DNA from: Sarcophilus harrisii
Lineage: Eukaryota > Chordata > Mammalia > Dasyuromorphia > Dasyuridae
Direction: 5' to 3'
DNA length: 64,000 bases
Assembly (NCBI RefSeq): GCF_902635505.1
Contig: NC_045431.1
Span: 16,523,001 to 16,587,000 of the forward strand
The position numbers were made by a program, and so were the translations under genes. Position 1 is the first letter of the stretch. Each line of letters starts with the position of its first letter. This document shows, in pieces, positions 1-11,898 of the stretch. The notes beneath the pieces were generated by a model, which had not been told where the DNA came from, made no database searches, and saw nothing but the letters and a program-made list of their open reading frames with translations.

Positions 1-695
1 TTGATCTAGGCATTTATTTATATACTTTTCTTAAAGAATCCACTTTTATGTTGTGGTTTATGCTATATCAATATTACTTTCTTCTTCTTTTTTATTGGTT
101 ATTCAGAGAGTCGTGTTTAATGTCTACCAAACAAATAGTTTTCCTGGTGGGGTGACAGAGTAAAGGAGGGAAGGAAGGGGAGGTTGCACATTATAGGAGG
201 AGTGGGGAAAGCAACAGGAAATATTTTTCCCTAGGAGAGAGGCAACAGAAGGGGAAAGCCATTATAGAGTGAGAGTCAGCAAAGGGTGTGGGGAAGGCAA
301 CAGGGAAATGCCCCCAAACTGGCAAGTATCCAGAAAACAACTAATTTCTCTGTGACCTCAGTAATCTTACATGTCAGGCCAAATAATGTTTTGTTCTGTG
401 TAATCATGTTTTTCCTGGACTATTTGTGTGGTATATACCTAATTGAGTAGAGAGACCCTTGGGTCAAAAATGAGATATCCTGGGACATATAAGAAAAGCT
501 CTTTAGACACATGAATGAAATTTCATGTTTGTTCAATGTGCTAAATGATTTACTGACATTTTCCATTTGTATTTTTGCTGCTTAAATTAAAAATATTTAG
601 GTGATATTTACATTAATATTTATCATTTTTTTCATTGAGTACTTGAAATAATTCAAGTACTATAACTATATTTTAATGAATTATTATTGCATTAG

Positions 696-787
696 GGTAT
701 TGTTTCACTGTGTTTCCTGTTTGAGACACTTCTTCAAACTCATCTTCCACAACTCTTTTACCATCTACGGGAAATTGGAGCTCAACC
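696..787 (+). CDS. TBC1D19: TBC1D19 coding exon (fourth from last)
   Basis: This exon is 92 bases long. It starts in phase 0 after a gcattag acceptor and ends at CC|GTGAGT, a strong donor. It encodes GIVSLCFLFETLL, then QTHLPQLFYHLREIGAQ and two bases of a proline codon. The human protein has almost the same segment (GIVSLCLLFE...), so both the start and the frame are supported by family knowledge. The segment lies in the C-terminal helical half of the TBC domain. The polypyrimidine tract before the acceptor is poor, being AT-rich rather than pyrimidine-rich, but no other acceptor keeps the expected residues. Confidence 0.94.
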
Positions 788-844
788 GTGAGTATTTTTC
801 TCTTATTTGTGTAATAGGGAAACATTCCCACATTAATCATTTTA

Positions 845-1110
845 TCAATTAAAAATATTTATTAAACATATACTCTGTGAAAGATACTATGCTAGGCTAC
901 AAAGACAAAAGCAAAACCATCCCCATTCTCAAACAGCTTATGACTAATGAGGGAGACAATATGTACATTTATAAGTGTACTGTAAATACTCATGTAAAAT
1001 AGATACTATGTAGGGAAGGTCCTGGCAGCTGGGAGCACCAAGAAAGAGCTAATGCAGAAGTGGTGCTTCAAGGTGAATCTTTCGGAAAAGAAAATGCTTT
1101 GAGGTGATTT
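845..1110 (-). mobile_element. L2-clade LINE fragment, antisense
   Basis: Diverged copy of a common marsupial repeat whose + strand reads like 'tttattaa...gctaggctacaaagacaaaa...ctcaaacagctta...gggagacaa'. In antisense this family shows the L2-type 3' region. The family name is from memory. Confidence 0.45.
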
Positions 1111-1499
1111 AACTCTTTCAAGACAGAAATATACCATTAAGTTAAATGGAATAACTATTCAATAATAAAGTATACCTTGAAAATCTTCTGAAAATTTATA
1201 GAAGGATTTAGACATACCCAATACATTCTTTATCAGAAATTTCCTGTCTGGTACAAGAGTTACAACAATGAAATCTTTTCTATTTATGATGAAAGATATT
1301 TGCCATAAATGAGGAAACCTTTTGTAGAAACAAATACTGAATGATAAGTGTGATGTTAAGATTACCATGATATTCTGATTAACCAAAGCTAAAGAAGAGT
1401 TAAATTTGTTATGATGTATTAAAGGAAATATGTATTCATCCTATTTTGATATAGCTTGACTCCTTCAAATTGTTTGAATAATAGTACATTGATTATTTC

Positions 1500-2210
1500 A
1501 TTTGCCAAATGTTCATTAAGCACACTGTACTTCACTAGGTCTTGAAGATTCAAAGATAAGATATGTTTCAGTCTCTGATCTCAAGAAGCTTCTAGGCTGG
1601 TAGTAAAGTGGGGCTAGAAAATTAGCACAAACAATCCTTTCTCTAAGGAGGAAATTTAGATAAGGGAGATAATATGCATGGATAGATGGATGGACAGATG
1701 GGTGGATTAAATACACACACACACACACACATAATGTATGAGTATATCAAAGTATTTTTTGACAAAAAGCTCTAATAAGTGGAGAACAATCAGGAAATGA
1801 GTTTGAACCAAATCTGGAAGGAAACGAGGTGTTCTAAGAGGTGGCAGTTAGGTGGATGTGTTTTTTAAATCTGGGGAGTAACCAGTGGAAAGTCATAGAA
1901 ACTGGTGTCATGCATGAGGAATAGTAAGGAGGAAATTTTGGCTGAAGATGAACCAAAGTTATGTCTACTTAGGTTGGAGAAGTCATTTAGAACCACATTG
2001 TAAAGAGCTTTAAATGCAAAACAGAGTTTATATTGGTCCTTGGAATATAGGGAGCCACTAGAGTTTATTAAGGGGGAAAATGGGGAGGGTGACGTGTTTA
2101 TTTTGACAGTCTTGTAGATGATGGACTGGAATGAAGCAGGGAAGACTGGGTAGAAACTTGCAATATGTCAAGCAACTAGGAGTGGGAGTTCTGAGTTAAG
2201 AGTAGGGAAA
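1500..2210 (-). mobile_element. L2-clade LINE fragment, antisense, with internal microsatellite
   Basis: A long diverged copy. It begins with the 'ttcattaagcacactgtac' start, runs through 'aaggagctt'-like and 'ggagccactagagtttatt' motifs, and ends near 'gatgatggactggaatg'. A GATG/GACA-rich patch (about 1677-1706) and an (AC)n run (1713-1730) sit inside it. Other copies of the family recur at 8.6, 14.6, 30.6, 46.2, 49.2, 53.8 and 56.3 kb. Confidence 0.5.
1713..1730. repeat. (AC)n microsatellite
   Basis: Nine uninterrupted AC units directly after a degenerate GATG tract. Confidence 0.9.
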
Positions 2211-2495
2211 GTTAAGAAAGTTAAAAAGGAAAAAAGAAGAGGAAAACCATAAATATTGTAATAATAGAAATCACAAGGTTTGATTTGATCTGCTAATGAA
2301 TGAAGGTGAAGAGTCAGGGCGGTTGAGTTTATAGCCCAGGATGACTGAAGGCATGGTGAAGGAAGGGCTCTTTATCACTGGGATAATCAAGACAATTACA
2401 GAGAAGATGGCATCTGCTTTCATTATGGCTGGCCTCCAGCATTTCGTTTTTTATTCACCCTCCATTTGTTAATCAGTATAATCTAAAAAGTGGGG

Positions 2496-2623
2496 CTAAC
2501 CCTAACCCTAAATGCATGCTGCCTCCTGACTCCTGACTCTATCAAGCCTCCTGACTCCCGACTCTAACCCTAACCTTAAATACGCGCTGCCTCCCAACTC
2601 TAACCCCAACCCTAACCCTAAAA
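2496..2623. repeat. Interstitial telomere-like repeat patch
   Basis: Three blocks of CCCTAA units (2496-2512, 2564-2580, 2600-2623). The spacers between them begin alike (TGCATGCTGCCTCC and TACGCGCTGCCTCCC), so the patch is a short compound repeat of telomeric units plus a CTGCCTCC-type spacer. The C-rich telomere strand is on +. It lies in a TBC1D19 intron. Confidence 0.9.
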
Positions 2624-2876
2624 GGAGAATTTCTCATGGCTGATGCAGGAATTTTAGGTGATACTTTTCAGCCTCCTCATAATTTAATCCTGCAGATTAT
2701 GGAATTCTTCAACTATGCAGTTCTATTGTCTGCCAGAGATTAGTTGCATTCTTAACTCCTAAATATATTTGCAAGGAATATTCCTAACTATTGAATGATT
2801 TGGTCTTTTTCTGGGTATTTAAATTTTTTGAAGAGAAATAGAGTTGACACTTTGTTCCTTTTCCTCTTCATTACAG

Positions 2877-2992
2877 ACTTCGTATATCATTTAAGTGGAT
2901 GGTACGTGCATTCTCCGGTTACCTAGCTACAGACCAGCTTTTGCTTTTATGGGATAGAATCCTAGGATACAACTCTCTGGAAATTCTTGCTG
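2877..2992 (+). CDS. TBC1D19: TBC1D19 coding exon (third from last)
   Basis: This exon is 116 bases long, between a TTCATTACAG acceptor with a good pyrimidine tract and a G|GTAATA donor. The first base completes the split proline codon. It then reads LRISFKWMVRAFSGYLA, TDQLLLLWDRILGYN and SLEILA, and the last base begins a valine codon. The DQLLLLWDRILG block is the TBC-family helix that carries the conserved tryptophan-aspartate pair (motif C in classical TBC alignments), here at residues 53-54 of the visible peptide. No substitution looks damaging. It is separated from the preceding exon by a 2.1-kb intron that holds a telomere-like repeat patch. Confidence 0.96.
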
Positions 2993-3109
2993 GTAATATG
3001 AAATGTCTATTTGTAAAACATATGTATCCAAAAAAGAACAATCCTTTTCTTTATGTTGAGTAAATATTGCAACAGTAAGTCCCCATCTGCAAACATTTAC
3101 AGTATTTTA

Positions 3110-3310
3110 TTCAGAATCGTGGCGTAACAAAAAGATTTGTAACAGAAGAGGCAGGAAACCTAGATTCTAGGTCCATCTTTGATCCTAATTGCCTTTTCAA
3201 ATCTGAGCCAATTTTCAAACCTGCATTTTTTTCCTCTGTAAAATAAATTTGCCTTATGTGATCCGTTAGGCCCCTTCTAGTTTTAAAATTCTGTTCTTCT
3301 ATCATAGTGA
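3110..3310 (+). mobile_element. MIR/THER-type SINE, sense
   Basis: Diverged copy with the 'tttttcctctgtaaaataaa' core and the 'ggccccttctagttttaaaattctgt' type tail typical of marsupial CORE SINEs. Confidence 0.5.
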
Positions 3311-4049
3311 GGGTCTGCCCTCAAATATCAATATTTGTTTGTTTAATATCAATATTTGTTTAATTGACTGAAAATAAATTATTAAATATTAAGATTAAAT
3401 TGAATAGGGATAAGATTGTTCACTTCATTTAAAAATTACCTTTAGAAGTAAATAGGAGAAGTAGAAAATGTCATAAGAAGATGAGACTATAAAGGGTAGA
3501 AAAAAATGTGGCTATAAAACAATCGGTGTGTAAAAGACAAGATTCTTTTGATAGAAAGCAAGTTCAAATTCCCTTTCTTAAATTTTTTTTTTTCAATCTG
3601 TGATTTCCTCACTGTGTGAGTGCTACCTTCTTGAACTGGTAATTTAGTACAAGTTTTGCAGCATTTCTGGGGCCAAAAAATGTATCAATTTGCTTCCAGT
3701 CTGTTGATGAACCTCTCTAAGCTTGGCGAGACAGATCTTGGGGAAAAGAGACATTTGATCTTGCCCATAATCTCTTGGAGACTCTCCAGTTTTATGGTAC
3801 CTGCCAGAGTTGACACTTTCCTGACAGAGCCTTCAAGAATCCAGATATCTCCATGATGAGATCTCAGAGTAGAGTGTCTTGAGGGAAAGAGATGCAACTC
3901 TCACCCAACTGGTGAGACCACATAGGCATTGTCCTACTCCTTTCTGGGAACCACAGATTTAGAGTGAATCCACAAGTGGGTGACCCAGAATGGCAATGGA
4001 ATTCCAAATCATAACTTATTTGGTTGAAAGTACTGGAAATGTGCAACCT

Positions 4050-4560
4050 GGAGAAAAAATAATTAGGATAAATATGTCTTCAAATATTTAAGGGTTGTTA
4101 TGTGGACTAAGGATTAGATTTGTTCAACTTAAAATCAGAGAACAGAACTAAGATCAAGAGTGGCAGTGACTTTAAAGAGAAAGGCATTCTTAAAGAACCT
4201 TTAAGAACTTCATTATAGGAAAGCAGGTTTTTATTCAATATTCAAATAAAATCTGCCCCTCATTCTCCCCCCCTCAAAAAAAAAAAAAAAAAAAAACTCC
4301 AACTTCCTAACAACATAAAGAAAAATTTCCCAATAATTTGAGCTATTCAAGAATGACTGGGTTACTCTGAAAAATAGTAAGTAGTTCTTCACTAAACATA
4401 TCTAAGTAGCAGCCATATCTGCCAAGGACACTAGAAGTATGGTCCATATAGCTGTCTGCCAAGGATACTAGAAGCATGATTTATACTTTGGGTGAAGGTT
4501 GGATTTGATGACCTTTAACATCCTTTTTTACGTTCTAGTTCTATGATTCTCTGACCTATG
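4050..4560 (+). mobile_element. L3/CR1-clade LINE fragments, sense, with poly(A) tract
   Basis: 4050-4205 matches the CR1/L3 3' ORF region ('tgtcttcaaatatttaagggttgttatgtgg' type). 4480-4556 matches the tail 'ggttggatttgatgaccttt' with 'ctagttctatgattct'. An A tract (4276-4296) and unassigned sequence lie between. Confidence 0.5.
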
Positions 4561-4889
4561 ATATCTGAGCTTGTTATTAATTATTTCTGTCATTTAAGCA
4601 AAATATTCATTCACTGTACCAAAGAATTCAGGGCTTAGGGTAAAGGTCAACTCAGTACCTCAGAAAAGTAGTTCTCTTATTCATTTCCTCTTACTATTTC
4701 ATTGTGACAGCAATTCACTCTTGTTGAGTTAATCGAGAATTATTTTATTGTAGTTGTCAAGGATTTATCATTTTTATTAGGCTAATGGGCCCCTTTATGG
4801 ACAGTCCAGTTTCTCAAATTATCAAAGAGTAGAGTTTTTAAAACTGAAATTGCTCAGTTTTATTACTCCACTTTCTATCTCCATTACAT

Positions 4890-5340
4890 TTCTTTTACCA
4901 TCCTCCTTATCCCTCACTCACTAAGCTACAAGCTCTTGCCATCTCTCTCCTGGCATAGTGCTTTCTACATGATATCCATGCTTCTCTTATCTCCTCAACT
5001 GTCTTCCATGTAATTGCTGAATAATCTTCTGACTCCACAGACAGATCATGTCAATACCCTGACCCAAAATGTTCACTTGGCGCACACTCCATTGTCTTTT
5101 CCAGCCTATCTTTCCATGTTCCCTCAAATTTGCATTGTATCTCCTGACTCAGAAACTGTTCACTGTGTCTGAAATACTCAATTTCAACCCTTAAGAATTC
5201 TTTTCCTTCAAAGAAACTCCAATCTTTTTAAACATGGAGTGTTCCTTGGTTTCCCCCAGTTATTTGTATTCTCCTCTTAACCTTGTATTTGAGATCATGT
5301 TTTTATATCTCCATTTAAGTATAAGCTCTTTAAAGGCACG
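4890..5340 (+). mobile_element. L2-type LINE 3' end, sense
   Basis: Pyrimidine-rich 3' region with the order of motifs expected of L2 tails, ending near 'aagctctttaaaggcacgac'. Strongly diverged. Confidence 0.4.
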
Positions 5341-5534
5341 ACTGGGTTTGGGGGGGATAGGGTGCAATGTAGTGTTCTCCCACCCCTGGGGGACCTCAAG
5401 CAGAAGCTATATAACCATTTTCAGGTCTGTTCTGTAAGAGATTGCTCTTCAGACAAAAATTGGTCTAGATTGCCTCGTGGAAGCTTGAGATTTCGTGATT
5501 CTATGTTATATGAGAGGTCTCCTGCCACTAGAAT

Positions 5535-5735
5535 CCAGGTAATAATAGTAATCCACATTTTATGGAACTTTAAATTTTACAAAGTGCCGTCTTCACGATG
5601 ATCTCATAAGATAGATAAGGCAAATATTGTTGTCCCCATTTTATGGCTGAGAAAAGTGAGGTGCTAAGACTTGCCAGTAATCACATAATAAGTGTGGAAG
5701 CAGGTGTATTGAGGCCCAGGGCTCCCTCCTGCCAT
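5535..5735 (-). mobile_element. MIR-type SINE, antisense
   Basis: Shows 'aataatagtaatccacattt', 'ccccattttatggctgagaa' and 'acttgccagtaatcacat', the antisense CORE-SINE order. Confidence 0.6.
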
Positions 5736-6189
5736 TCCTCCTCTCCCAGCTGTCCCTGGTTATCTGAGAGTTTGTGGCTCCAGCATCCAAACTGGGCCTC
5801 CTTGTTCTCCTGAGGAATATGTCTTTTCTGTAGCATTTAGTTTATACTAATTGAAACTCGTTCTCTTTCTCTAATGGTGACTGCCCAGGTGCTTTGGGTG
5901 TGTATTTATTTATCCTCCTCACTAAAATCTTGCAGTCTTTCATGGATATTCCTTATTTAACAATAAACTAATGTGACAACCTGGGTTTCATGTGTGTGTG
6001 TCAGGGACTGGCATAATTACCCCAAGGTTATCATGTATGCAAGCATGAGGAATTGAGAGGGGAAGGAAGAAACAGCTTTATCATAGGATAGTCTGTTAAT
6101 TAGATTTCACTGCTTCTCTTGTGCTAAATAGATCTGGGACGGGATGGAACTGGAATCATCAGGAAAATCAAATGCCCAACAGCCACCGC

Positions 6190-6385
6190 ACAAAGAATAC
6201 AATAGAGTACAAAAATCTGGGTCTTTGGGGAATTTGGGCAGGTGATTCTAATGCTGGCTCTGCCGTTAATAAGCCCATTAGGCCAGGCCCGCTGCTTCTC
6301 TCTGGATGAGAAGAATGGACTGGGTGAGTTTTAAGGTCTCTTCCAGGTCTAAAATCTGATAGTTCTATGAAGAATGTATTTTTTT
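6190..6385 (+). mobile_element. MIR-type SINE, sense
   Basis: Diverged copy ending in 'aaggtctcttccaggtctaa' and 'tgatagttctatga', the usual tail of this SINE group. Confidence 0.5.
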
Positions 6386-6676
6386 TCACCCCATCCTTTC
6401 TTCCAAAGTAGGATATCAAAATTCTGAGCTTTCAAATAAATAGCTTTTGGGGGGGAGCAAAAGTCTCAAGACTTTTTATTTTTTTCTCTTCTTTCATCTT
6501 CTAATATATGGACAGCATTTCTTGTGAAAAAATAGGAAAAAAATGGAAACAGTGTTTTTATTGAATTACAGTTTCTTATAGGAGGAATTATAGTAAAATT
6601 AATTTTTCAAAGAGGAAGTCATCTGTCTGTATTCCTTTACCAACCACAGCTTTGAAACTACTGATGGCCTTTGTAT

Positions 6677-6790
6677 AAGTATGTGTATACACATTTATAT
6701 GTCTATGTATGCATATGTATCTATATGTTTCTGTATATGTGTATATATACATATATATATATATACATGTGCATAAACATTCATATGTGG
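6677..6790. repeat. TA/TATG-rich simple repeat
   Basis: Degenerate alternating purine-pyrimidine tract with a pure (TA)n core around 6751-6764. The short ORFs on both strands here are products of the repeat. Confidence 0.85.
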
Positions 6791-7169
6791 ATAGATATCT
6801 GTATACATGGATGGATGTGTTGTTCTTGACGTGTGAGTTAGATTTAAATGAGGGAAGACTGTGCAAAATCACACAGCCTCACTGGATGGATAGACAGATG
6901 GATTGTTAAGATGTCTGAAAATGAAAATTAGACTATCAATAAAGTTGCATTAGTAAGAATTTCATCCATGGCATTGAAAATTCCCTTTTATATTGAGCTA
7001 AAATCTCCCTCCCTATCGATTCCCCATAGAAAACAAGCCTTTATTTATTTATTTACTTATTTTTGTAACACAGCCCTTTAAATGTTAAAGATAGCCATTA
7101 TGCTCTCCTTTGGCCCCTCTGTTCATTCCTGTCCTAATCCCTCCCTTTCCTTGTATGTACTCTAGATGG

Positions 7170-7360
7170 ATTCTAAATTTCTTAGTTCAAAGGAAGATGC
7201 AATATAAGGAAAGCCTTTCTAATGATCAGAATTGTTCATAAATGTAATGAATTAGGTGGCAAATTCCCTCCCATTAGAAACATTGGTGGAGAGGCTGGAT
7301 AACCACTTATCAGAGATCTCATCAAAGGAATTATTCTGTTGTGTAGGAGATTGGAACACA
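7170..7360 (+). mobile_element. L3/CR1-clade LINE fragment, sense
   Basis: Contains the family-like order 'ggcaaattccctcccatt', 'ggagaggctggataaccact' and 'tatcagagatct', which corresponds to the CR1 3' segment. Confidence 0.5.
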
Positions 7361-7699
7361 TAATCTCTGACTTCCAAGGAGAAAAGGAACCAATTTAACA
7401 TTGCCTTTCCCATCCCAATTTCCCATTTGCTTTTCAAAAAATTGAAAGGAAAAATTCTTGGGAGCTCTGAAAATGAGGAATGAAAATAACAAGTATCCTC
7501 ACATTAGGTCGCAGCTATACATGGGAGTGAGTTGTTTTAGGTAAATAGTGCTGATTAGTATTGCTTCTATGTTTTTAATGAATAAATAAATATGAACCCT
7601 TATTGATTGTAGTGTAGCCCTTGAGAAAATAGCAGTATATTAGGAATCTGGTTCAATTTGAAGAATTGTGATTTTATCCAGAACTTTTCTTGTGTTATA

Positions 7700-7865
7700 G
7701 TAAAAAAGGCATTGAATAGAAGTCCGGAAGATGGAGTTCTAGCCTTCACTCTGCTGTCTCACTATATGACTTTCGGGAAGCCATTTAATCCTTGTGCCTC
7801 AGTTTCCCCAATTAGATGATATAATTGGACTGAATCATCTCTGAATCTGATATTCTTAGAGTCCA
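7700..7865 (+). mobile_element. MIR-type SINE, sense
   Basis: Contains 'tgacttt.gggaagccattta', 'tgcctcagtttcccc' and 'ggactgaatcatctctga', a typical sense CORE SINE. Confidence 0.65.
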
Positions 7866-8569
7866 AGATTTGTGTGAGTTAGCTTAAAGGAAAAGTATCC
7901 AAACAGTGTTATTGATATAGTTGTTTAGGGATAAAAGAATGAGTGTAGATTGTAAAGTCAAAAGGAAATAAGAGAATCACCCCTCTCATATGAGGGCCGG
8001 CCTTCATTTGGTTGACAAATATTCAAAAAAATATGAGAAATTGTGTATCTTGGCCCTGTGGCCGACAGGGCTGTTCCAAAGAAAGGCTGGAAGGCCAAGC
8101 ATTAAGGCCAAGCCGACCAAAAGGAAATTCTGTGATGTGACACCAAGATAAATAAAGATCGTGAGTACATAAGCATTTTGGGACCTGAGCTCAGTTGGGG
8201 AGCTGCCCTCGCTTTTTCTTGCCTTCCTACCTTGGAAAAAGGTTAATTGCCTCCACTTTAGAGTCCTTTCCTGCTCTGACAAAGGGAATTCATGGGCCAG
8301 TCCAGCCTCTGTGGCTGTCAGTCAGCAACACCAGAGGAACAGAACCCAGTCGGCCCATCCCCTGGCGCTCTCGGGGCTCCACTGACCAAAAATGGGATTC
8401 AGGAGACTGACGCTGGAAAGTTAATAATTCGATATTTTTGTAAGCTTAATAGTCAGTGGCTCTAAAATCTAACTTCTTCTGTTTTCAGTTTGTAAAATAA
8501 TGTCTTTCTCCTCAATTTCTTTTAATCACATTAAGTATAGCTCACTTAGACTTTCTACTAATTACCCTG

Positions 8570-9060
8570 CACAGGGAAAGAACACTCATTACTAAGGGGA
8601 TCAGGGAAGGCCCCCCAGTAGGAAGTGACCCCCAAACTGAGACTCAAAGGAAGCTAAGGATTCTGAGAGGCAGAGGTGAGGAGGGAGTACACTTCAAGCA
8701 TGGGCAGCAGCTTATGCAAGGGCTTGAAGATGAGAGATGGCATATTGAGCTTTAGGCAAAGGCAGGAAGCCTCATAATGTGAAGAGGTCAGAATGAATCG
8801 GGCAGGGCCGGCTGTCTGCTTCAAAGGCAGCAGAGAACCCCGGGAGTCCTTGAAAAGGGTAGGCAGGGCAGCCTGTAAGCTTCAGCAAGTCAAGTCCATT
8901 CTGTCAGTTGAGTGGGAGAGGAGTCCAAGGGAAAGAGCTGGGACCCGGAGTCCGTCAAGAGGCCACGTTGGGGACGGGGCAGATGCAGAGATCCTGTGGA
9001 GACCAGGGTGAAGGATCCCCCGAGGGTCTGAAGCAGGGAATTAGAAGGAGAGAAGATTCA
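8570..9060 (-). mobile_element. L2-clade LINE fragment, antisense
   Basis: Contains 'agggaaggccccccagtagg', 'ttctgagaggcagaggtgag' and 'agggagtacacttcaagca', the antisense L2-like family also present at 1.5 kb. The GC-rich overlapping short ORFs here are not genes. Confidence 0.55.
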
Positions 9061-9384
9061 TTAATATTGGAAGTAGTGTTTGAATCTGTGTTCCTAATTG
9101 TCAGAAATTTAAAACGTAGTTTCTTGCATATTGAAGCTAAAAAACTGATTGTAACATGTCTATTGTGTTGTCAGGTGATCACTTTTATTCTCCATCAAAC
9201 TCAGACCCTCTAAGTCAGACCGAAAAGGCTTTCTCCCCAACATTGCGAGATGTCTCACTTTTAGAAACTTAACTCTTGCAAGTGATCCTCAGATCTCCTT
9301 GGTAACAACAGCTCCCCTCTCTTTGAGCTGTTGTTTTTCTCATTGGGCCATCCAGATCCTAGTCATGGTATAGCATTAACCATG

Positions 9385-9540
9385 AAGTCATAGAAATGAG
9401 ACCTTCAAGAGAACGTAGGTCATCTTGTCCAGTCCCCTCACTTTCCTCTGAAGAACTCAGGCTCCACCAAAATGAAGTGACCTGCTCATAATCAGTTCAC
9501 CAGAGTCAGTTCTAGAACCCAGAACCTCTCCGCCATACCT
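9385..9540 (-). mobile_element. MIR-type SINE, antisense
   Basis: Reads 'aggtcatcttgtccagtccc', 'gaagtgacctgctcataatc' and 'ttctagaacccagaacctct', the antisense MIR order. Confidence 0.6.
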
Positions 9541-9879
9541 CAATTGGCAGTCTTGCTCAGTTCTTTTTCCAGGGCTTGTCCCCAAGTTATAACCATGATT
9601 CTTTCCACAGTCTTAAAGTTTAAAAACTATTCTTTTGCTTTTGGATTATCCTATTATCTGAAAATAGCAAGAAATGCCTTCTGCTCTGAAACAAAACAGT
9701 TTTGTTTTTTTTTCTTACTGTCCTTTACCCTGAATAAGAACAACTGGTCTCCTTCGTCCTAGCACATAGTTCATGTTGTTTTACAAGATATTTCTAAATA
9801 TCTTCTTCTAAGATTGTACCTGTCTATGTCAGTTAAAATACCTTACATATCTGTGTTTGCCTTAGTTCACTTGGTTTTT

Positions 9880-10100
9880 TGTTCAAATTTCTTTGTTTTA
9901 ATTTAACATTTAAAAAAAAAACTTTTGAGTTCCAAATTCTCTGCCCTCTTCCTTCTCTCCAACATCACTGAGATGGTAAGAATTTGATACATGTTATATA
10001 TGTGCAATCATGAAAAACAATTTCCATGTCAGTCATATTGTGAAAGAAAACACAAACACAAAGAAAATGAAAAATAGTATGCTTTAAAAAATGTCTTTGT
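9880..10100 (-). mobile_element. Old L1 3' UTR fragment, antisense
   Basis: 'gagttccaaattctctgccc', 'ttccttctctcc', and then the 'gaaagaaaacacaaacacaa' block match the antisense 3' UTR of older marsupial L1s. The same UTR recurs at 45.8 kb. Confidence 0.65.
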
Positions 10101-10764
10101 TTTTCATTAGTTAAATATTAAATAGCAAGTATGTAATACTTTGAAGTACTTATTAAAGAAGCTTTTGATCATTTAGATTTTAAAAATAAGTGCTATGAGG
10201 GCATCTTAAAATTTAATTCTATTAGGGAAATTATTGGTTCTGTTTCTCTTTTTGTTAATATTTTCCTCCTGTGTAGCTTTACTGAGATGAACGCTCCCTC
10301 CACCTGTGCCAATCAGAACCTCTCCACTCATTTGCATTCTGTGCAACTATTTCCTCATCTTTTCATAAATCTTCCATAGAGGATCCATCCTGGGCACTGG
10401 AGAGACCTTCCTCTGTTTTGTTTCTAATATTTAGGAATTAACCAGTGTGACCCTATGGAGATAGTCATTTAAATGAAAAAAAAAAAAAAGAGATGATTTG
10501 ATTGGAAGAGAGAGGTATATGAGAGAACATGAACTCTCAGAAGCGTCACTCTCCTATTTAACTTTAATGAGCCTTTTTTTTTTAGGGGGCAGTGGGGGAA
10601 GGAGAGAAAATTCTGGGAAACAAAGAAACAATTGATAGGAATTAGATTTAATAAATTGTCAAGTCTTCTCATTCAAAAGCAGGGCAAGTCTATGCTTGAT
10701 CAAGGTAAATGTGTTGGACTGATCAGTAGGTCAGCAGTTGAAAACCCTGTGCATTCTTTTGCAG

Positions 10765-10835
10765 TTCTGGCAGCTGCCGTGTTTGCTTTCCGAGCAGTAA
10801 ACCTGATGGAGGTGACATCGCTGGCGGCGGCCGAA
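10765..10835 (+). CDS. TBC1D19: TBC1D19 coding exon (penultimate)
   Basis: This exon is 71 bases long, preceded by CTTTTGCAG and followed by GAA|GTAAGG. With the base carried from the previous exon it encodes 24 residues, VLAAAVFAFRAVNLMEV followed by TSLAAAE. This alanine-rich helix is typical of the end of the TBC domain in TBC1D19. An open frame continues upstream and downstream of the exon on this strand, but the splice sites and the family sequence fix these boundaries. The exon is richer in CpG than its surroundings (ATCGCTGGCGGCGGCCGAA), as expected for coding sequence in this AT-rich locus. Confidence 0.95.
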
Positions 10836-11898
10836 GTAAGGATAAGTTTCACTTAGGCGAGAGCAGATAGAAATACGTTCTGAAATACTGCCAACCGGAG
10901 CAATTTCAGCTTCAGATGCATAAAGCGTGTGCTATTATTCTTTCATTTTTAAAATTTACATAAAACCGAAAGGTCTAATCTCAAGAGCATATTTAAATAC
11001 TTAAGCCTTCTTCATTCCGTGATAAAGGGCCTCTTGGGATAGTGTCACGTGATAATATCGTAAGCATTATATGGCTCCTAATATCATTGTTGACCCTCCA
11101 GTTGTTGTTGCCGTTCATATGAGTGCGTTATAGCCACGGGACGAGTAAACAACTTTATAGCCATAGCATTGAATTGAATGTGTATATTTATATATACACA
11201 TAGGTATATACACACATAGGTAATACTTGTTTTCCATCAATTTAAAAAAAATTCTCGGCCAATTATTTAATAGCATTTTCCTCTGCTATATTTTATACGT
11301 CAATATGATTTGAAATTGTGAGTCATAGTGTTACTAAATCTATTATTTTATAGAAATATAAATTCTATCCTCCCACTAGCAATCGTTCTACCTTTAGTTA
11401 AAGGGAGTGAATATATATGAGTCTTGCGGAATAGATATTATTGTTGCCTCAGAATGATTCACTTAAAGTCATCCCTCCTTTATACCAGTATAACGGGATG
11501 AGGATTCATAATGAGCATTTATTTATAGAAACAAACTGAAATATTAGACCTCTTATAAACTCTTGCTATCTTGTACATTTCAAGTTGGGGTAAAGTTCAG
11601 CTCTCTTCCTGACAGCGTCTCAGCTTTTTGCATATGCGTTGAAATGGAAGAATCTAGGAAGAAAAAGTCAAAATAGTACAGTCATTTAACTGGAGCAATT
11701 AAATTAAAATTAAATTATTAATAATAAGTGATAAAATGAATAATTGAAAATTAAAATTAAATTAAAAATCGAGGCGCTAAGAAGACAATTTGGGATGATT
11801 ATTGACCCCGCTGTATCCCTACTGCGGCGTTTGTCATTGTCTTCTTTGTCACGGGGTTAAAAGGCTTCTCTCTGACATTTCTTTTTTGTTTGTTTCAG
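10836..11898 (+). other. Last TBC1D19 intron: repeat-poor, CpG-bearing, candidate conserved non-coding DNA
   Basis: No interspersed repeat is recognisable. There are only short AT tracts (around 11171-11225 and 11690-11770). CpGs are clearly more frequent than in the flanking intergenic DNA, for example around 10855-10930, 11020-11150 and 11770-11870. A palindromic TCACGTGA lies at 11045-11052. This pattern suggests selective constraint but does not prove it. Confidence 0.45.
11045..11052. promoter_or_regulatory. TCACGTGA E-box palindrome in the last intron
   Basis: An exact 8-bp palindrome of the type bound by MITF/TFE bHLH-ZIP factors, within the CpG-bearing intron. Function is inferred from the motif only. 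Confidence 0.3.

Noticed and set aside
6588-6909. Tyr/Ile/Thr-rich short frames on both strands
   Set aside because: Products of the TA/TATG simple repeat at 6677-6790.
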